This document shows, in pieces, positions 1 to 8,426 of a stretch of DNA of 64,000 nt. Below the pieces are notes generated by a model, which saw only the letters and a list, made by a program, of their open reading frames with translations, was not told where the DNA came from and searched no databases. The position numbers were made by a program, and so were the translations under genes. Positions within the stretch are counted from its first letter, which is position 1, and the number at the start of each line of letters is the position of its first letter. This stretch comes from Nocardiopsis composta (GTDB lineage Bacteria; Actinomycetota; Actinomycetes; Streptosporangiales; Streptosporangiaceae): the NCBI RefSeq assembly GCF_014200805.1, contig NZ_JACHDB010000002.1, forward strand, positions 1,240,001 through 1,304,000. Reading direction: 5' to 3'.

Positions 1-20
1 CTACTTAATATCCCCGAAAC

Positions 21-64
21 GGGAAAGCGCTATCCCAGCCGGGTCGATCGGGTAAGCGCTTTCC
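21..64. promoter_or_regulatory. Two tandem LacI-type operators
   Basis: Two near-palindromes lie upstream of the first operon: GGGAAAGCGCTATCCC at 21-36 and GGTAAGCGCTTTCC at 51-64. Both are built around AAGCGCTT with the central CG typical of LacI/GalR-family operators, and their centres are 29 bp apart. The cognate regulator is not in the visible part and may be encoded just left of the window. They sit 55-100 bp before the first start codon, where a repressor would block the promoter. The binding role is inferred from the palindrome pattern. Confidence 0.7.
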
Positions 65-118
65 GAGCATAGCGGAGGGGGCAGCCGCCTCTCCCCGACG
101 CGCGACATTAGGTCCGAC

Positions 119-964
119 ATGACTCAACAGGCTCAGCACTCTCCCCCCGCCCCGCACCTCCGGGCGCCCGAGGAGTCCCGGGTGTCCCGGCGCCGCCCCC
201 CGCGCGGGGCCTCGGCGGCGCTGTACCCCCTGGGGTTCCTCGCGCTGCTCGCGGCGGCGTGGTTCCTCGCCACCGCCGGCGGGTTCGTCCAGCCCTACAT
301 CATCCCCTCTCCCGCGGACACCTGGAAAGCGCTTACCGACAACCCGGAGTACCTGTGGGAGCACACCCTCGTCACCACGGGGGAGACCCTCGCCGGGTTC
401 GCGATCGCCGCGGTCGTCGGGGTGCTCGTCGCCGTCCTGATGGTCTACGCCCCGGCGCTGGAGAAGACCTTCTACCCGCTCATCCTCTTCGCCCAGGTGG
501 TACCGAAGATCGCGATCGCGCCGCTGTTCGTGGTCTGGCTCGGCTTCGGAACCAGCCCGAAGATCCTGGTGGCCGTGCTCATGGCCTTCTTCCCCGTGGT
601 CATCTCCGGCATCAGCGGGCTGCGCTCGGTCGACCCCGAACTCCTCGAACTGACCTCGACCATGGGCGCCTCCAGGCTCAAGACCTTCTGGAAGGTCCGC
701 CTCCCCGCGGCGCTGCCCGAGCTGCTGTCCGGGCTCAAGGTCGCGGCGACCCTGGCGGTCACCGGCGCGGTCGTGGGGGAGTTCGTCGGCGCCAACTCCG
801 GCCTGGGCTACGTGATCCTGCAGGCCAACGGCAACATCGACACCGCGATGCTGTTCGCCGCCCTGATCATCATGTCGGCCCTGGGAGTCCTGCTCTTCGC
901 GGTCATCCAGGTCGCCGAAGCGCTCCTGATCCCCTGGCACGCCTCCCGCCGCAACCGCGGCTGA
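119..964 (+). CDS. ABC transporter permease, SsuC/TauC/ThiX type
   Basis: A 281-residue inner-membrane permease of the binding-protein-dependent transport family used for sulfonates, taurine, nitrate or pyrimidine/thiamine precursors. About six hydrophobic segments follow a cytoplasmic, proline-rich N-terminus. The conserved cytoplasmic coupling loop is visible around residues 175-200 (ELTSTMGASRLKTFWKVRLP), where the ATPase docks. The start at 119 gives the usual family length. It is the first gene of a six-gene co-directional unit and partners the binding protein at 1056 and the ATPase at 2090. The substrate cannot be read from the sequence. The coupling of this permease class to carbohydrate-type enzymes downstream is unusual. 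Confidence 0.9.
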   Translation: MTQQAQHSPPAPHLRAPEESRVSRRRPPRGASAALYPLGFLALLAAAWFLATAGGFVQPYIIPSPADTWKALTDNPEYLWEHTLVTTGETLAGFAIAAVVGVLVAVLMVYAPALEKTFYPLILFAQVVPKIAIAPLFVVWLGFGTSPKILVAVLMAFFPVVISGISGLRSVDPELLELTSTMGASRLKTFWKVRLPAALPELLSGLKVAATLAVTGAVVGEFVGANSGLGYVILQANGNIDTAMLFAALIIMSALGVLLFAVIQVAEALLIPWHASRRNRG

Positions 965-1055
965 CCGCGGCGGCGGACGACCGACGCGTCCGCCGGCACC
1001 CTCCGCGCCGACCGCTCGGCGCCGTCCACCGCACCCCGATCCGAAGGGGGACCCC

Positions 1056-2087
1056 ATGACCGTCCGCAGACCCCACCGCTCCCCGAAACGGGCCCCGGCC
1101 GTCCTCACCGCCGGCGCCGCGGTGCTCGCCCTGGCCGCCTGCGGGGGCGGAGAAGGCGCCGGCGAGGGCGCCACCGACGTCACCCTGCAGCTCAACTGGT
1201 ATCCCTACGGCGAGCACGCCCCCTTCTACTACGGAGTGGAGGAGGGGATCTTCGAGAAGCACGGGATCGCGCTCTCCATCGAGGCCGGCCAGGGCTCCGC
1301 CAAGACCGTCCAGGCGGTCGGCCAACAGCGCTTCGACTTCGGCTGGGCCGACGCCCCCGCACTGCTCGCCAACATCGACGAGGGGGTCGACGTCAAATCC
1401 GTCGGCGCCTTCCTGCAGACCACGCCCTCGGCCGTGCAGGTGTTCGCCGACTCGGGGATCGCCGAGCCCGGGGACCTCGCGGGCAGGACGATCGCGGTCT
1501 CCGCCGGCGACGCGCCCACCACGACCTTCCCCATGTACCTCGAAGCGGTCGGGCTCGCCGAGTCCGACGTCGAGCAGCAGAACCTCGACCCCGCCGGCAA
1601 GAACGCGGCGATGATGTCCGGCAAGGTCGACGGCCTCATCGGGTTCGCCCACGACCAGGGGCCGACGATCGCGGCCACCAGCGGCAAGGAGGTCGACTAC
1701 CTCCGCTACTCCGACGCCGGACTCAACTTCTTCAGCAACGGCCTCATCGCCCACTCCGAGACCATCGAGGGCGACCCCGACCTGGTGGAGCGGATGGTGG
1801 CCGCCACCTCCGAGGCGTTCACCGCGGCGCAGGAGGCCCCCGAGGACGCGGTGGCGGCGATGGAGGGCGAGGACCCCCAGCTGCCCGAGGCCGACGTGCT
1901 CGCCGAGCAGTGGCGGCAGACCGTCCCGCTGCTGCACACCGAGAACACCGAGGGCCGGGCACCGGGCCACAACGCCGGGGAGGACTGGGAGCAGACCGTC
2001 TCCGTGCTGGCCGAGGCCGGGCTGATCGACGAGGCGAAACCGATCGAGGAGTACTACGACGCCTCGTTCACCACCGAGGGAGGGTGA
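1056..2087 (+). CDS. ABC transporter substrate-binding lipoprotein, NMT1/THI5-like
   Basis: A 343-residue secreted lipoprotein. A basic N-terminus and hydrophobic stretch end in a lipobox LAAC with the lipidated Cys at about residue 29. The mature part begins with [23 protein letters not shown], a hallmark of NMT1/THI5-like binding proteins (THI5, RibY and SsuA relatives) that bind small aromatic or heterocyclic molecules or sulfonates. The start is preceded by GAAGGGGGACCCC, a usable ribosome-binding site. It ends 2 bp before the ATPase start, consistent with one transcript. The ligand is unknown. Downstream enzymes suggest a polyol- or sugar-acid-like compound, but that is inference. Confidence 0.9.
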   Translation: MTVRRPHRSPKRAPAVLTAGAAVLALAACGGGEGAGEGATDVTLQLNWYPYGEHAPFYYGVEEGIFEKHGIALSIEAGQGSAKTVQAVGQQRFDFGWADAPALLANIDEGVDVKSVGAFLQTTPSAVQVFADSGIAEPGDLAGRTIAVSAGDAPTTTFPMYLEAVGLAESDVEQQNLDPAGKNAAMMSGKVDGLIGFAHDQGPTIAATSGKEVDYLRYSDAGLNFFSNGLIAHSETIEGDPDLVERMVAATSEAFTAAQEAPEDAVAAMEGEDPQLPEADVLAEQWRQTVPLLHTENTEGRAPGHNAGEDWEQTVSVLAEAGLIDEAKPIEEYYDASFTTEGG

Positions 2088-2089
2088 CC

Positions 2090-2923
2090 ATGCCCGCCAG
2101 GAGCACACCGGCCGCCGCGGGCGGCACCGGATCCGGATCCCCCGGGGCCGGCGGGCCGATGGTCGACGTCCGGGGCGTCGACGTGGCCTTCACGACGAAG
2201 TCCCGCACGGTGCACGCGCTCAGCGGCATCGACCTGGCCATCGAGCCCGGCGAGTTCCTCAGCGTCGCCGGCCCCTCCGGCTGCGGCAAGTCGACCCTGC
2301 TGCGGGTGATCGCCGGACTCACCCGGCCCAGCGCCGGCGAGGTGGCCCTGCGCGGCACCCCCGTGCAGGGGCCGCGCCGCGACGTCGGATTCGTCTTCCA
2401 GCGCGCCGCGCTCCTCGACTGGCGCAACGCCCGGGACAACATCCTCTTCCAGGCCGAGATGCGCGGGCTGCCCAGGGCGTCGGCGCGCCGGCGCGCCGAC
2501 GAGCTCATCGAGATGACCGGGCTGAGCGGCTTCGAGAAGGCCATGCCCTACGAGCTCTCCGGCGGGATGCAGCAGCGCGTCTCGCTCTGCCGCGCCCTGC
2601 TGCACCGGCCGGACGTGCTGCTCATGGACGAGCCCTTCGGCGCCCTCGACGCGCTGACCAGGGAGACCATGAACGTCGAGCTGCGCCGGATCTGGGAGGA
2701 GACCGGCATGACCGTGGTGCTGGTGACGCACTCGGTGGCCGAGGCCGTCTACCTGGCCTCCCGGGCGGTCGTCATGGGGCCGCGCCCCGGGCGCATCATC
2801 GAGCGGTTCACCGTCGACATCCCCGGCCACCGCGGCTACGAGTCCACCTTGGAGAGGCCGGAGTTCCACCGGATAGCCGGGCGCATCCGAGAACTCCTGG
2901 GCTCCACCGCCGCCTCCGACTGA
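2090..2923 (+). CDS. ABC transporter ATP-binding protein, SsuB/TauB type
   Basis: A 277-residue cytoplasmic ATPase that powers the importer encoded by the two preceding genes. Walker [10 protein letters not shown] is at about residues 61-69, the Q-loop [13 protein letters not shown] follows, the signature [14 protein letters not shown] is at about 157, and Walker [10 protein letters not shown] is at about 177. The switch His is in [10 protein letters not shown]. The order and spacing are normal, so the protein should be active. An open frame extends upstream into the binding-protein gene, but the ATG at 2090, 2 bp after the previous stop, is the natural start. Confidence 0.93.
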   Translation: MPARSTPAAAGGTGSGSPGAGGPMVDVRGVDVAFTTKSRTVHALSGIDLAIEPGEFLSVAGPSGCGKSTLLRVIAGLTRPSAGEVALRGTPVQGPRRDVGFVFQRAALLDWRNARDNILFQAEMRGLPRASARRRADELIEMTGLSGFEKAMPYELSGGMQQRVSLCRALLHRPDVLLMDEPFGALDALTRETMNVELRRIWEETGMTVVLVTHSVAEAVYLASRAVVMGPRPGRIIERFTVDIPGHRGYESTLERPEFHRIAGRIRELLGSTAASD

Positions 2924-2948
2924 CCCCGAGACGACCTGGAAGAGCGAC

Positions 2949-4109
2949 ATGACGACACAGACCATCGGGATCATCCTGAACGGGGTCACCGGGCGCATGG
3001 GCTACCGCCAGCACCTGGTCCGCTCGATCCTGGCCATCCGCGACGAGGGCGGACTCCGGCTCCCCGACGGCTCCCGGGCGCAGCTCCGCCCGGTCCTGGT
3101 GGGCCGCAGCAAGGACAGGCTGGAGCAGATCGCGCACCGCCACGGGATCGCCGAGTACACCACCGACCTGGACGCCGCCCTCGCCGACGACGGCCTGCAC
3201 GTCTACGCGGACTTCCTGCTGACCAGCGCCCGCGTGCCGGCGCTGCGCAGGGCGATCGCCGCGGGCAAGGCCCTGTACAGCGAGAAGCCGACCGCCGAGA
3301 CCCACGCCGAGGCCGCCGACCTGGCCCGCGAGGTGGAACGCGCCGGCCTGCACAACGGCGTGGTGCACGACAAGATCTACCTGCCGGGCCTGCGCAAGCT
3401 CAAGCGCCTGCTCGACTCCGGGTTCTTCGGCCGGGTGCTCTCGGTGCGCGGCGAGTTCGGCTACTGGGTCTTCGAGGGGGACTGGCAGCCGGCCCAGCGC
3501 CCCAGCTGGAACTACCGCCGGGAGGACGGCGGCGGGATCGTCGTGGACATGTTCCCGCACTGGAGCTACGTCCTGGAGCACCTGTTCGGGCCGGTGCGCA
3601 CCGTCTACGCGCACACGGCGACCCACATCCCCAAGCGCGTCGACGAGCAGGGCCGGACCTACGCCGCCACCGCCGACGACGCCGCCTACGCGATCTTCGA
3701 GGTGGGCCGGGACGTCGTGGTCCAGATGAACTCCAGCTGGTGCGTGCGGGTCGATCGGGACGAGCTCGTGGAGTTCCAGGTCGACGGGACCCGGGGATCG
3801 GCCGTCGTCGGGCTGTTCAACGGCCGGGTGCAGTCGCGCGAGGTGACCCCGCGCCCGGTGTGGAACCCCGACCTGGCCGACGCGCACGACTACCGGGCGG
3901 ACTGGGCCGCGGTGCCCGACAACGGGGAGTTCGCCAACGGCTTCCGGGCCCAGTGGGAGGAGTACCTGCGCGACTTCGCGGCCGGCCGCCCGCACCGCTT
4001 CGACTTCGCCTCGGCCGCCCGCGGCGTGCTGCTGGCCGAGCGGGCCCTGGAATCCGCCGCGGCCGGCCGGCGGGTCGGGCTCGGCGAGGGGCCGGAGGCC
4101 GGGCGATGA
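2949..4109 (+). CDS. Gfo/Idh/MocA-family NAD(P)-dependent oxidoreductase
   Basis: A 386-residue dehydrogenase of the family that oxidises or reduces sugars, inositols and their derivatives. The N-terminal Rossmann segment reads GIILNGVTGRMGYRQH, and the family EKP motif is clear in LYSEKPTAETH at about residue 115. The C-terminal half carries the mixed beta-sheet substrate domain, with DMFPHWSYVLEHLFG in the catalytic-His region. It follows the ATPase by 25 bp and overlaps the next gene by 4 bp (ATGA at 4106-4109), so translation is probably coupled. With the next two genes it forms a three-enzyme catabolic set whose substrate is not known. Confidence 0.9.
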   Translation: MTTQTIGIILNGVTGRMGYRQHLVRSILAIRDEGGLRLPDGSRAQLRPVLVGRSKDRLEQIAHRHGIAEYTTDLDAALADDGLHVYADFLLTSARVPALRRAIAAGKALYSEKPTAETHAEAADLAREVERAGLHNGVVHDKIYLPGLRKLKRLLDSGFFGRVLSVRGEFGYWVFEGDWQPAQRPSWNYRREDGGGIVVDMFPHWSYVLEHLFGPVRTVYAHTATHIPKRVDEQGRTYAATADDAAYAIFEVGRDVVVQMNSSWCVRVDRDELVEFQVDGTRGSAVVGLFNGRVQSREVTPRPVWNPDLADAHDYRADWAAVPDNGEFANGFRAQWEEYLRDFAAGRPHRFDFASAARGVLLAERALESAAAGRRVGLGEGPEAGR

Positions 4110-5320
4110 CCGCGGTGCCGCTGCCGCGCGCCTCGGGCCGCCTGGACGCCAGGACCCTCAGGGCGGCCGGCGTGCCCGCGCCGGCGCGCGGGCACCACCG
4201 GGTCCGCTCGGTCTACGCCGCGGCCCACGTGGTGCCGGTGGCCTGGGGGGAGAACGTGCCCGGAGCCCCGGCCGAAGTGGACTGGGAGGCGACCCTGGGG
4301 TTCCGGCGGCGGGTGTGGAGCCTGGGGCTCGGCGTCGCCGAGGCGATGGACACCGCGCAGCGGAACATGGGCCTGGACTACCCGGCCACCCGCCTGCTGG
4401 TCGAGCGCTCGGCGCGCGCCGCCGCGGAGTACGGGCGCGCGCACGGCGTCCCCGTCCGCGACCTCATCGTCTCCGGGGTCAACACCGACCAGCTCCCGGA
4501 CGCCCCGGTGACCCTGGCCGAGGCGGTGCGGGCCTACCGCGAGCAGCTCGACCACGTCGAGTCCACCGGCTCCGGGGCGGTGATCATGGCCAGCAGGCAC
4601 GTCGCGGCCGCCGCCCGGGACGCCGCGGACTACCTGAAGGTCTACTCCGAAGTGCTGGGAGCCGCACGGGAGCCGGTGGTGCTGCACTGGCTGGGCGCCG
4701 CCTTCGACGCCCGCCTGGACGGCTACTTCGGCTCCCGGGACCCCTACGAGGCCATGGACACCGTGCTCGCGATCATCGAGGAGCACCCCGACCGGGTGGC
4801 GGGGATCAAGCTGTCCCTGCTCGACGCGGAGGCCGAGACGGCGCTGCGCGCCCGGCTGCCGCGCGGCGTGCGCATGTACACCGGCGACGACTACAACTAC
4901 GTCGACCTCGTGCTCGGCGACGGGCGGCACCGCTCGGACGCGCTGCTGGGCGCCTTCGCCGCCGTCGCCCCGCTGGCCTCGGCCGCGCTGAGCGCACTGG
5001 AGGAGGGGGACGCCGGCGGCTACCGGAGGATCCTCGGCCCGACCGAGGCGCTGTCCCGGCACCTCTTCGCGCCCCCCACCCGGTACTACAAGACCGGCGT
5101 CGCCTTCCTCGCCTGGCTCAACGGGCACCAGCCGGCGTGGCCGATGGTCGGCGGACTGCACTCGGCCCGCAGCCTGCCGCACCTGGCCCGGGCCCTGGAG
5201 CTCGCCGACGACTGCGGGGCCCTGACCGCCCCCGAACTCGCCGCGGAGCGGTGGCGCGCACTGCTGCGCGTGCACGGCGTCCCGGCGGAAGGAACCGGCG
5301 CCGAGGGAGGGCCGCGATGA
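4106..5320 (+). CDS. DUF993 dihydrodipicolinate synthase-like protein
   Basis: A 404-residue protein matching the DUF993 group, annotated as dihydrodipicolinate-synthase-like (class I aldolase/lyase TIM barrel). Recognisable segments are VVLHWLGAAFDARLDGY, RVAGIKLSLLDAE and MYTGDDYNYVDLVLGDG. The Lys in GIKLS is placed as the Schiff-base lysine would be in the family. The ATG at 4106 overlaps the preceding stop. The reading frame is open further upstream, but that part is the shadow of the oxidoreductase gene. No member is securely assigned a reaction that I can cite. Retro-aldol cleavage or dehydration of the product of the neighbouring oxidoreductase is an inference from gene order. Confidence 0.85.
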   Translation: MTAVPLPRASGRLDARTLRAAGVPAPARGHHRVRSVYAAAHVVPVAWGENVPGAPAEVDWEATLGFRRRVWSLGLGVAEAMDTAQRNMGLDYPATRLLVERSARAAAEYGRAHGVPVRDLIVSGVNTDQLPDAPVTLAEAVRAYREQLDHVESTGSGAVIMASRHVAAAARDAADYLKVYSEVLGAAREPVVLHWLGAAFDARLDGYFGSRDPYEAMDTVLAIIEEHPDRVAGIKLSLLDAEAETALRARLPRGVRMYTGDDYNYVDLVLGDGRHRSDALLGAFAAVAPLASAALSALEEGDAGGYRRILGPTEALSRHLFAPPTRYYKTGVAFLAWLNGHQPAWPMVGGLHSARSLPHLARALELADDCGALTAPELAAERWRALLRVHGVPAEGTGAEGGPR

Positions 5321-6177
5321 GCATCGAACGCTTCTCGCTCAACCAGGCCACGGTCAAACGGGCGGACCTGGCGACCGTCCTCGACCTGGCCGCGGCCGCC
5401 GGCGTCCCCGCGGTGGGGCTCTGGCGCGACCGGGTCGCCGAGATCGGGCTGGAGGAGGCTGCGTCCAGGCTGGCCGGCTCCGGCCTGCGCTTCTCCAGCC
5501 TGTGCCGGGGCGGGTTCCTCACCGACCCGGGCGCGGCGGGCGAGGCCTGGGCGGAGAACCTGCGGGCGATCGAGGAGGCGGCGGCGCTCGCCGCGGCCGG
5601 GGCGCCGGGCTCGGCACCGGTCCTGGTCCTCGTCGTGGGCGGGCTGCCGCCCGGGGACCGGGACCTGCGGGGCGCGCGGGACCGCGTGCGCCGGATGCTG
5701 CACCGCCTCGCACCCGAGGCCCGGGCCCGCGGGGTGCGCCTCGCCCTGGAACCGATGCACCCGGTGTTCTGCGCGGACCGGGCGGTGGTCTCCACCCTGG
5801 CGCAGGCCCTGGACCTGGTCGCCGACCTGGATCCGGAGGTGGCCGGGGTCGCCGTCGACACCTACCACGTCTGGTGGGACCCCCAGGTGCTGCCGGCGAT
5901 CGCGCGCGCCGGGGAGGAGGGCAGGATCGCCTGCTACCAGGTGTGCGACTGGATCACCCCGGTACCCGAGGGGGCGCTCCTGGGGCGCGGCCTCCCCGGG
6001 ACCGGGCACATCGACTTCGCCTCCCTGACCCGCGCCGTCGAAGAGGCCGGCTACCGCGGGGACGTCGAGATCGAGGTGTTCCACCGGGAGGTCTGGGACG
6101 CCCCCTTCGAACGGGTCGTCGGCGACTGCGCGAAGTCCTTCGAGAACACCGTCGCGCCGCACCTGCGCGGGGGGTGA
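5317..6177 (+). CDS. Sugar phosphate isomerase/epimerase, xylose-isomerase-like TIM barrel
   Basis: A 286-residue TIM-barrel protein of the AP endonuclease 2/xylose-isomerase-like superfamily. Metal-binding positions are visible in order: E in RLALEPMHP, D/H in VAVDTYHVWWDP, H in GTGHIDF and E in DVEIEVFHREVW. The start at 5317 overlaps the DUF993 stop in the form ATGA. It is the last gene of the unit and is followed by a strong hairpin. Its likely role is isomerisation or epimerisation of a keto-sugar-like intermediate in the same unassigned pathway. Confidence 0.87.
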   Translation: MSIERFSLNQATVKRADLATVLDLAAAAGVPAVGLWRDRVAEIGLEEAASRLAGSGLRFSSLCRGGFLTDPGAAGEAWAENLRAIEEAAALAAAGAPGSAPVLVLVVGGLPPGDRDLRGARDRVRRMLHRLAPEARARGVRLALEPMHPVFCADRAVVSTLAQALDLVADLDPEVAGVAVDTYHVWWDPQVLPAIARAGEEGRIACYQVCDWITPVPEGALLGRGLPGTGHIDFASLTRAVEEAGYRGDVEIEVFHREVWDAPFERVVGDCAKSFENTVAPHLRGG

Positions 6178-6273
6178 CCGGCCGCTGCCGGCGCCCCGCT
6201 CCCCGGTCCCCGCGGCGCCGGAGAGCCGGCCCGGCGTGCGGCCGGCCGCGGTTCCGGCCGGGCGGGGGAGGGA

Positions 6274-6313
6274 GGCGGCGGGTCCGGGGTCCCCGAGGGG
6301 CGGACCCGCCGCC
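6274..6313. terminator. Hairpin between convergent genes
   Basis: A perfect 13-bp stem, GGCGGCGGGTCCG at 6274-6286 pairing with CGGACCCGCCGCC at 6301-6313, has a 14-nt loop. It lies between the ends of two convergent genes (6177 and 6324) and would serve both strands. There is no T-run, as is usual in very GC-rich actinomycetes. Confidence 0.65.
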
Positions 6314-6323
6314 GGCCGGCCGC

Positions 6324-7751
6324 TCAGTCGGCGCGGAAGTCGGCCACCCGGATCGGCGAGGGAGCGGTGCCGGTGCTCGGCTCCTGGTAGAGGACGGAGA
6401 AGCGGCCGTCCTCCAGCAGCCGGTCGTCGTCGACCAGCACCTCGCCGAAGGCGCCGAGGCCGTCGTGCACCTTGGTCCAGTCGGTCCATCCGCTCTCGGC
6501 GCTCGCGGCCATGATCCGGCCTCCCGGCATGATCACGTAGGCGTCGTCGTCGGCGTCCAGGACCAGCTTCGAGCGCCCGAAGGCGTTCAGGGGCTCGGGG
6601 ATCTCGGTCTTGCGCCATTCGCCCGAGCCGTCGCGGTACAGGTGGAAGGCGCGGCCGTGCCGCCTCCGGTCCTCGGTGAAGTCGGTGACGCAGGAGGTGA
6701 AGCGCCCCGGGACGTAGCTGATGACGAGGTGCGGCTCGCCAGCGGAGTCGGTGGCCTGGGTCTCCTGGTTCAGCAGGGCGTGGTCGGCGGGGAGCGGGTC
6801 CACGACGTGCCCGGGGGTGTCGACCGAGAGCAGCCGGTCGCCGCCGGTGACCGCGGCGGTGGATCCGTCCTCCGTGCGCCAGGTGCGGCCCTCGTCGTCG
6901 CTGTAGACGTATCCGGTGTCGTGGTTGGTGACGTTGCCGGGGCCGCAGGAGATGTCCCCGGACTGCTCGCGCCAGGTGAACGAGGCGTGCAGGCGCCCGT
7001 CGGGGTCGTAGCCGATGCCGTGCAGGTACAGGTTGCGCCGTTCGCTCGAACCCCCGTTGGCCTCGTAGGTGCCGGTGGCCGACGACCAGGCGCCGAGCCT
7101 GGTCCATGCGCCGTCGCGGTACTCGGCCAGCTCCGATACGCCGTTCCCCGAGACGCCGGTGCGGAAGCTGAGCTGGAGCCCGCCCGAGGGGGTCTGCAGG
7201 AACCGGGGGTAGGTGAACGTGCCGACGTCCACGCCTTCCAGGTCGCGCTGGACCTCCCCGAACGCCTCCGCCCGCCAGGCGGAGTCGGGGGCGCCGGCGA
7301 GCCCGGCCTCTGAGCGGAAGTAGTGGACGGTGCTGGAGTGGGTGTCCAGCGCCACGTGCAGGCGGCCGTCCTCGGGGGAGACGCCGAGGGAGATGGTGTT
7401 GTGCGAGTCGTCCCGGGACAGCGTGTGGGGGAGCGTGACGCTCTTCCACTCGCCGTGCCCGCCCTCGGGTGAGAAGGCGCGCCGGGCGATGACCGGTGAG
7501 CGGTCGGCGGTGTACCAGGTCGCGTACTGGTGGCCTCCATGGGTCAGGACCGCGTCCTGCTGGAAGGAGGAGTTGTTCACCAGGCCGTCGTAGGAGACGA
7601 AGTAGAGGGCCTGTTCGTCCAGGACGGTGTCGCCGGTCAGGGTGAGGCCGGCCGCGGCCTGCGCGGGGGAGGGGAGCAGCGGGGCGGCGACGGCGGCCGC
7701 GGCCGCCGCGGCCAGGAACCTGCGCAACTGGGACGTGCGGGGATGTGCCAT
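6324..7751 (-). CDS. Secreted BNR-repeat (BNR_4-like) beta-propeller protein, candidate polysaccharide lyase
   Basis: A 475-residue exported protein. The signal sequence contains RRFL followed by a long Ala run and ends near PSPAQAAA, so it could use the Tat route. The mature part resembles the BNR_4 family of seven-bladed propellers, which includes ulvan lyases and rhamnose-glucuronate lyases. A conserved pair of His residues is seen in DDSHNTISLGV and HVALDTHSS, 21 residues apart, in the region that holds the catalytic His pair in the propeller lyases. Tyr- and Arg-rich loops follow (HATWYTADRSPVIARR-like segment near residue 75). The ATG at 7751 has GGAG upstream. It shares an operator sequence with the rhamnose operon, so release of rhamnose-containing oligosaccharides outside the cell is the likely role. 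The exact polymer is unknown. Confidence 0.72.
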   Translation of the reverse strand: MAHPRTSQLRRFLAAAAAAAVAAPLLPSPAQAAAGLTLTGDTVLDEQALYFVSYDGLVNNSSFQQDAVLTHGGHQYATWYTADRSPVIARRAFSPEGGHGEWKSVTLPHTLSRDDSHNTISLGVSPEDGRLHVALDTHSSTVHYFRSEAGLAGAPDSAWRAEAFGEVQRDLEGVDVGTFTYPRFLQTPSGGLQLSFRTGVSGNGVSELAEYRDGAWTRLGAWSSATGTYEANGGSSERRNLYLHGIGYDPDGRLHASFTWREQSGDISCGPGNVTNHDTGYVYSDDEGRTWRTEDGSTAAVTGGDRLLSVDTPGHVVDPLPADHALLNQETQATDSAGEPHLVISYVPGRFTSCVTDFTEDRRRHGRAFHLYRDGSGEWRKTEIPEPLNAFGRSKLVLDADDDAYVIMPGGRIMAASAESGWTDWTKVHDGLGAFGEVLVDDDRLLEDGRFSVLYQEPSTGTAPSPIRVADFRAD

Positions 7752-8281
7752 GCCGGTCTCCTTCTGTCGGCTCGTCGGGGGGAGGGGAGGCCGGGCGGAG
7801 CCCCGCCCCCGGAGGCGGGGCGGGGTGCGCCGGGGTGGAGCAGGACGGGGGCGGTCGCGGCGGTGGAACGGGGAGCGGGGAGGCGCCTCCCTCCTCCTCA
7901 CCGAAGGGCCGAGGGCTCTGCGGAGCCGGTGGGGGAGGCGGTGTGCGGACACGGGCGGTCGTCGGACGCCGGGGGGCGGCGCCTTCGCCGGGAGGGCGGT
8001 GGATGCGGGCGGTCGGAGCGGGCGCGATCTGCTGCGGCCGGGGCCGTCCCGGTCCGGAGCCGGGGCCGGAGGGGGCGGAACCCGGCCGCGCCCGCCGGCG
8101 TCGCCGGAGGTTCGGGGGGCGGGCGCCCCGGGCCTCGGCGGCCGGTGCGGCGGGCGCCGGCGCCGGGGAGGGGCGCTGCTCGAGGGCGGTGGATCGGTTC
8201 CGTGCCGGGGCGGCCGCTGTGGCGGCGGGGGGCGGAGGGGGCGTCGGGGCGGGAGCGCCGCGGTCCTCGGCCGGAACAGGG
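7752..8281 (-). other. Long untranslated leader of the propeller gene
   Basis: About 550 bases separate the predicted transcription start (near 8307) from the start codon at 7751. On the coding strand I find no open frame with a ribosome-binding site. The stretch is extremely C/G-rich and lacks codon-position bias. It is therefore either a long leader or decayed DNA. Confidence 0.4.
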
Positions 8282-8343
8282 TTTGAATCGTTTCAGGCGA
8301 TGAGGTGGCCGTGACGCTACGGCCTGAGTCTCGGCGCTGTCAA
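8282..8343 (-). promoter_or_regulatory. Promoter with LacI operator for the propeller gene
   Basis: Reading the minus strand, a consensus -35 TTGACA lies at 8343-8338. After an 18-bp spacer comes a -10-like TAGCGT at 8319-8314. The palindromic operator TTTGAATCGTTTCA at 8282-8295 follows at roughly +12 to +25. The same palindrome occurs at 9886-9905 before the rhamnose operon, which argues for control by the LacI protein encoded at 8427-9455. Confidence 0.75.
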
Positions 8344-8426
8344 GGGCCGCCCGCCCGGCGTCCGGCCGGCGCCCGCTGCCGGAGCGGGGCGCCGGCGGCG
8401 GGGGAGCGCGCAGGCCGGGGCGGAGG

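Noticed and set aside
1-118. TPP or other riboswitch before the NMT1-type importer
   Set aside because: The leader is short and dominated by two LacI-type palindromes; no conserved TPP-riboswitch elements were seen.
5086-7449. Very long open frame on the minus strand (787 codons)
   Set aside because: It overlaps three better-supported genes, has Arg/Pro/Gly-rich composition and no motifs. Long antisense frames are common at this GC content.
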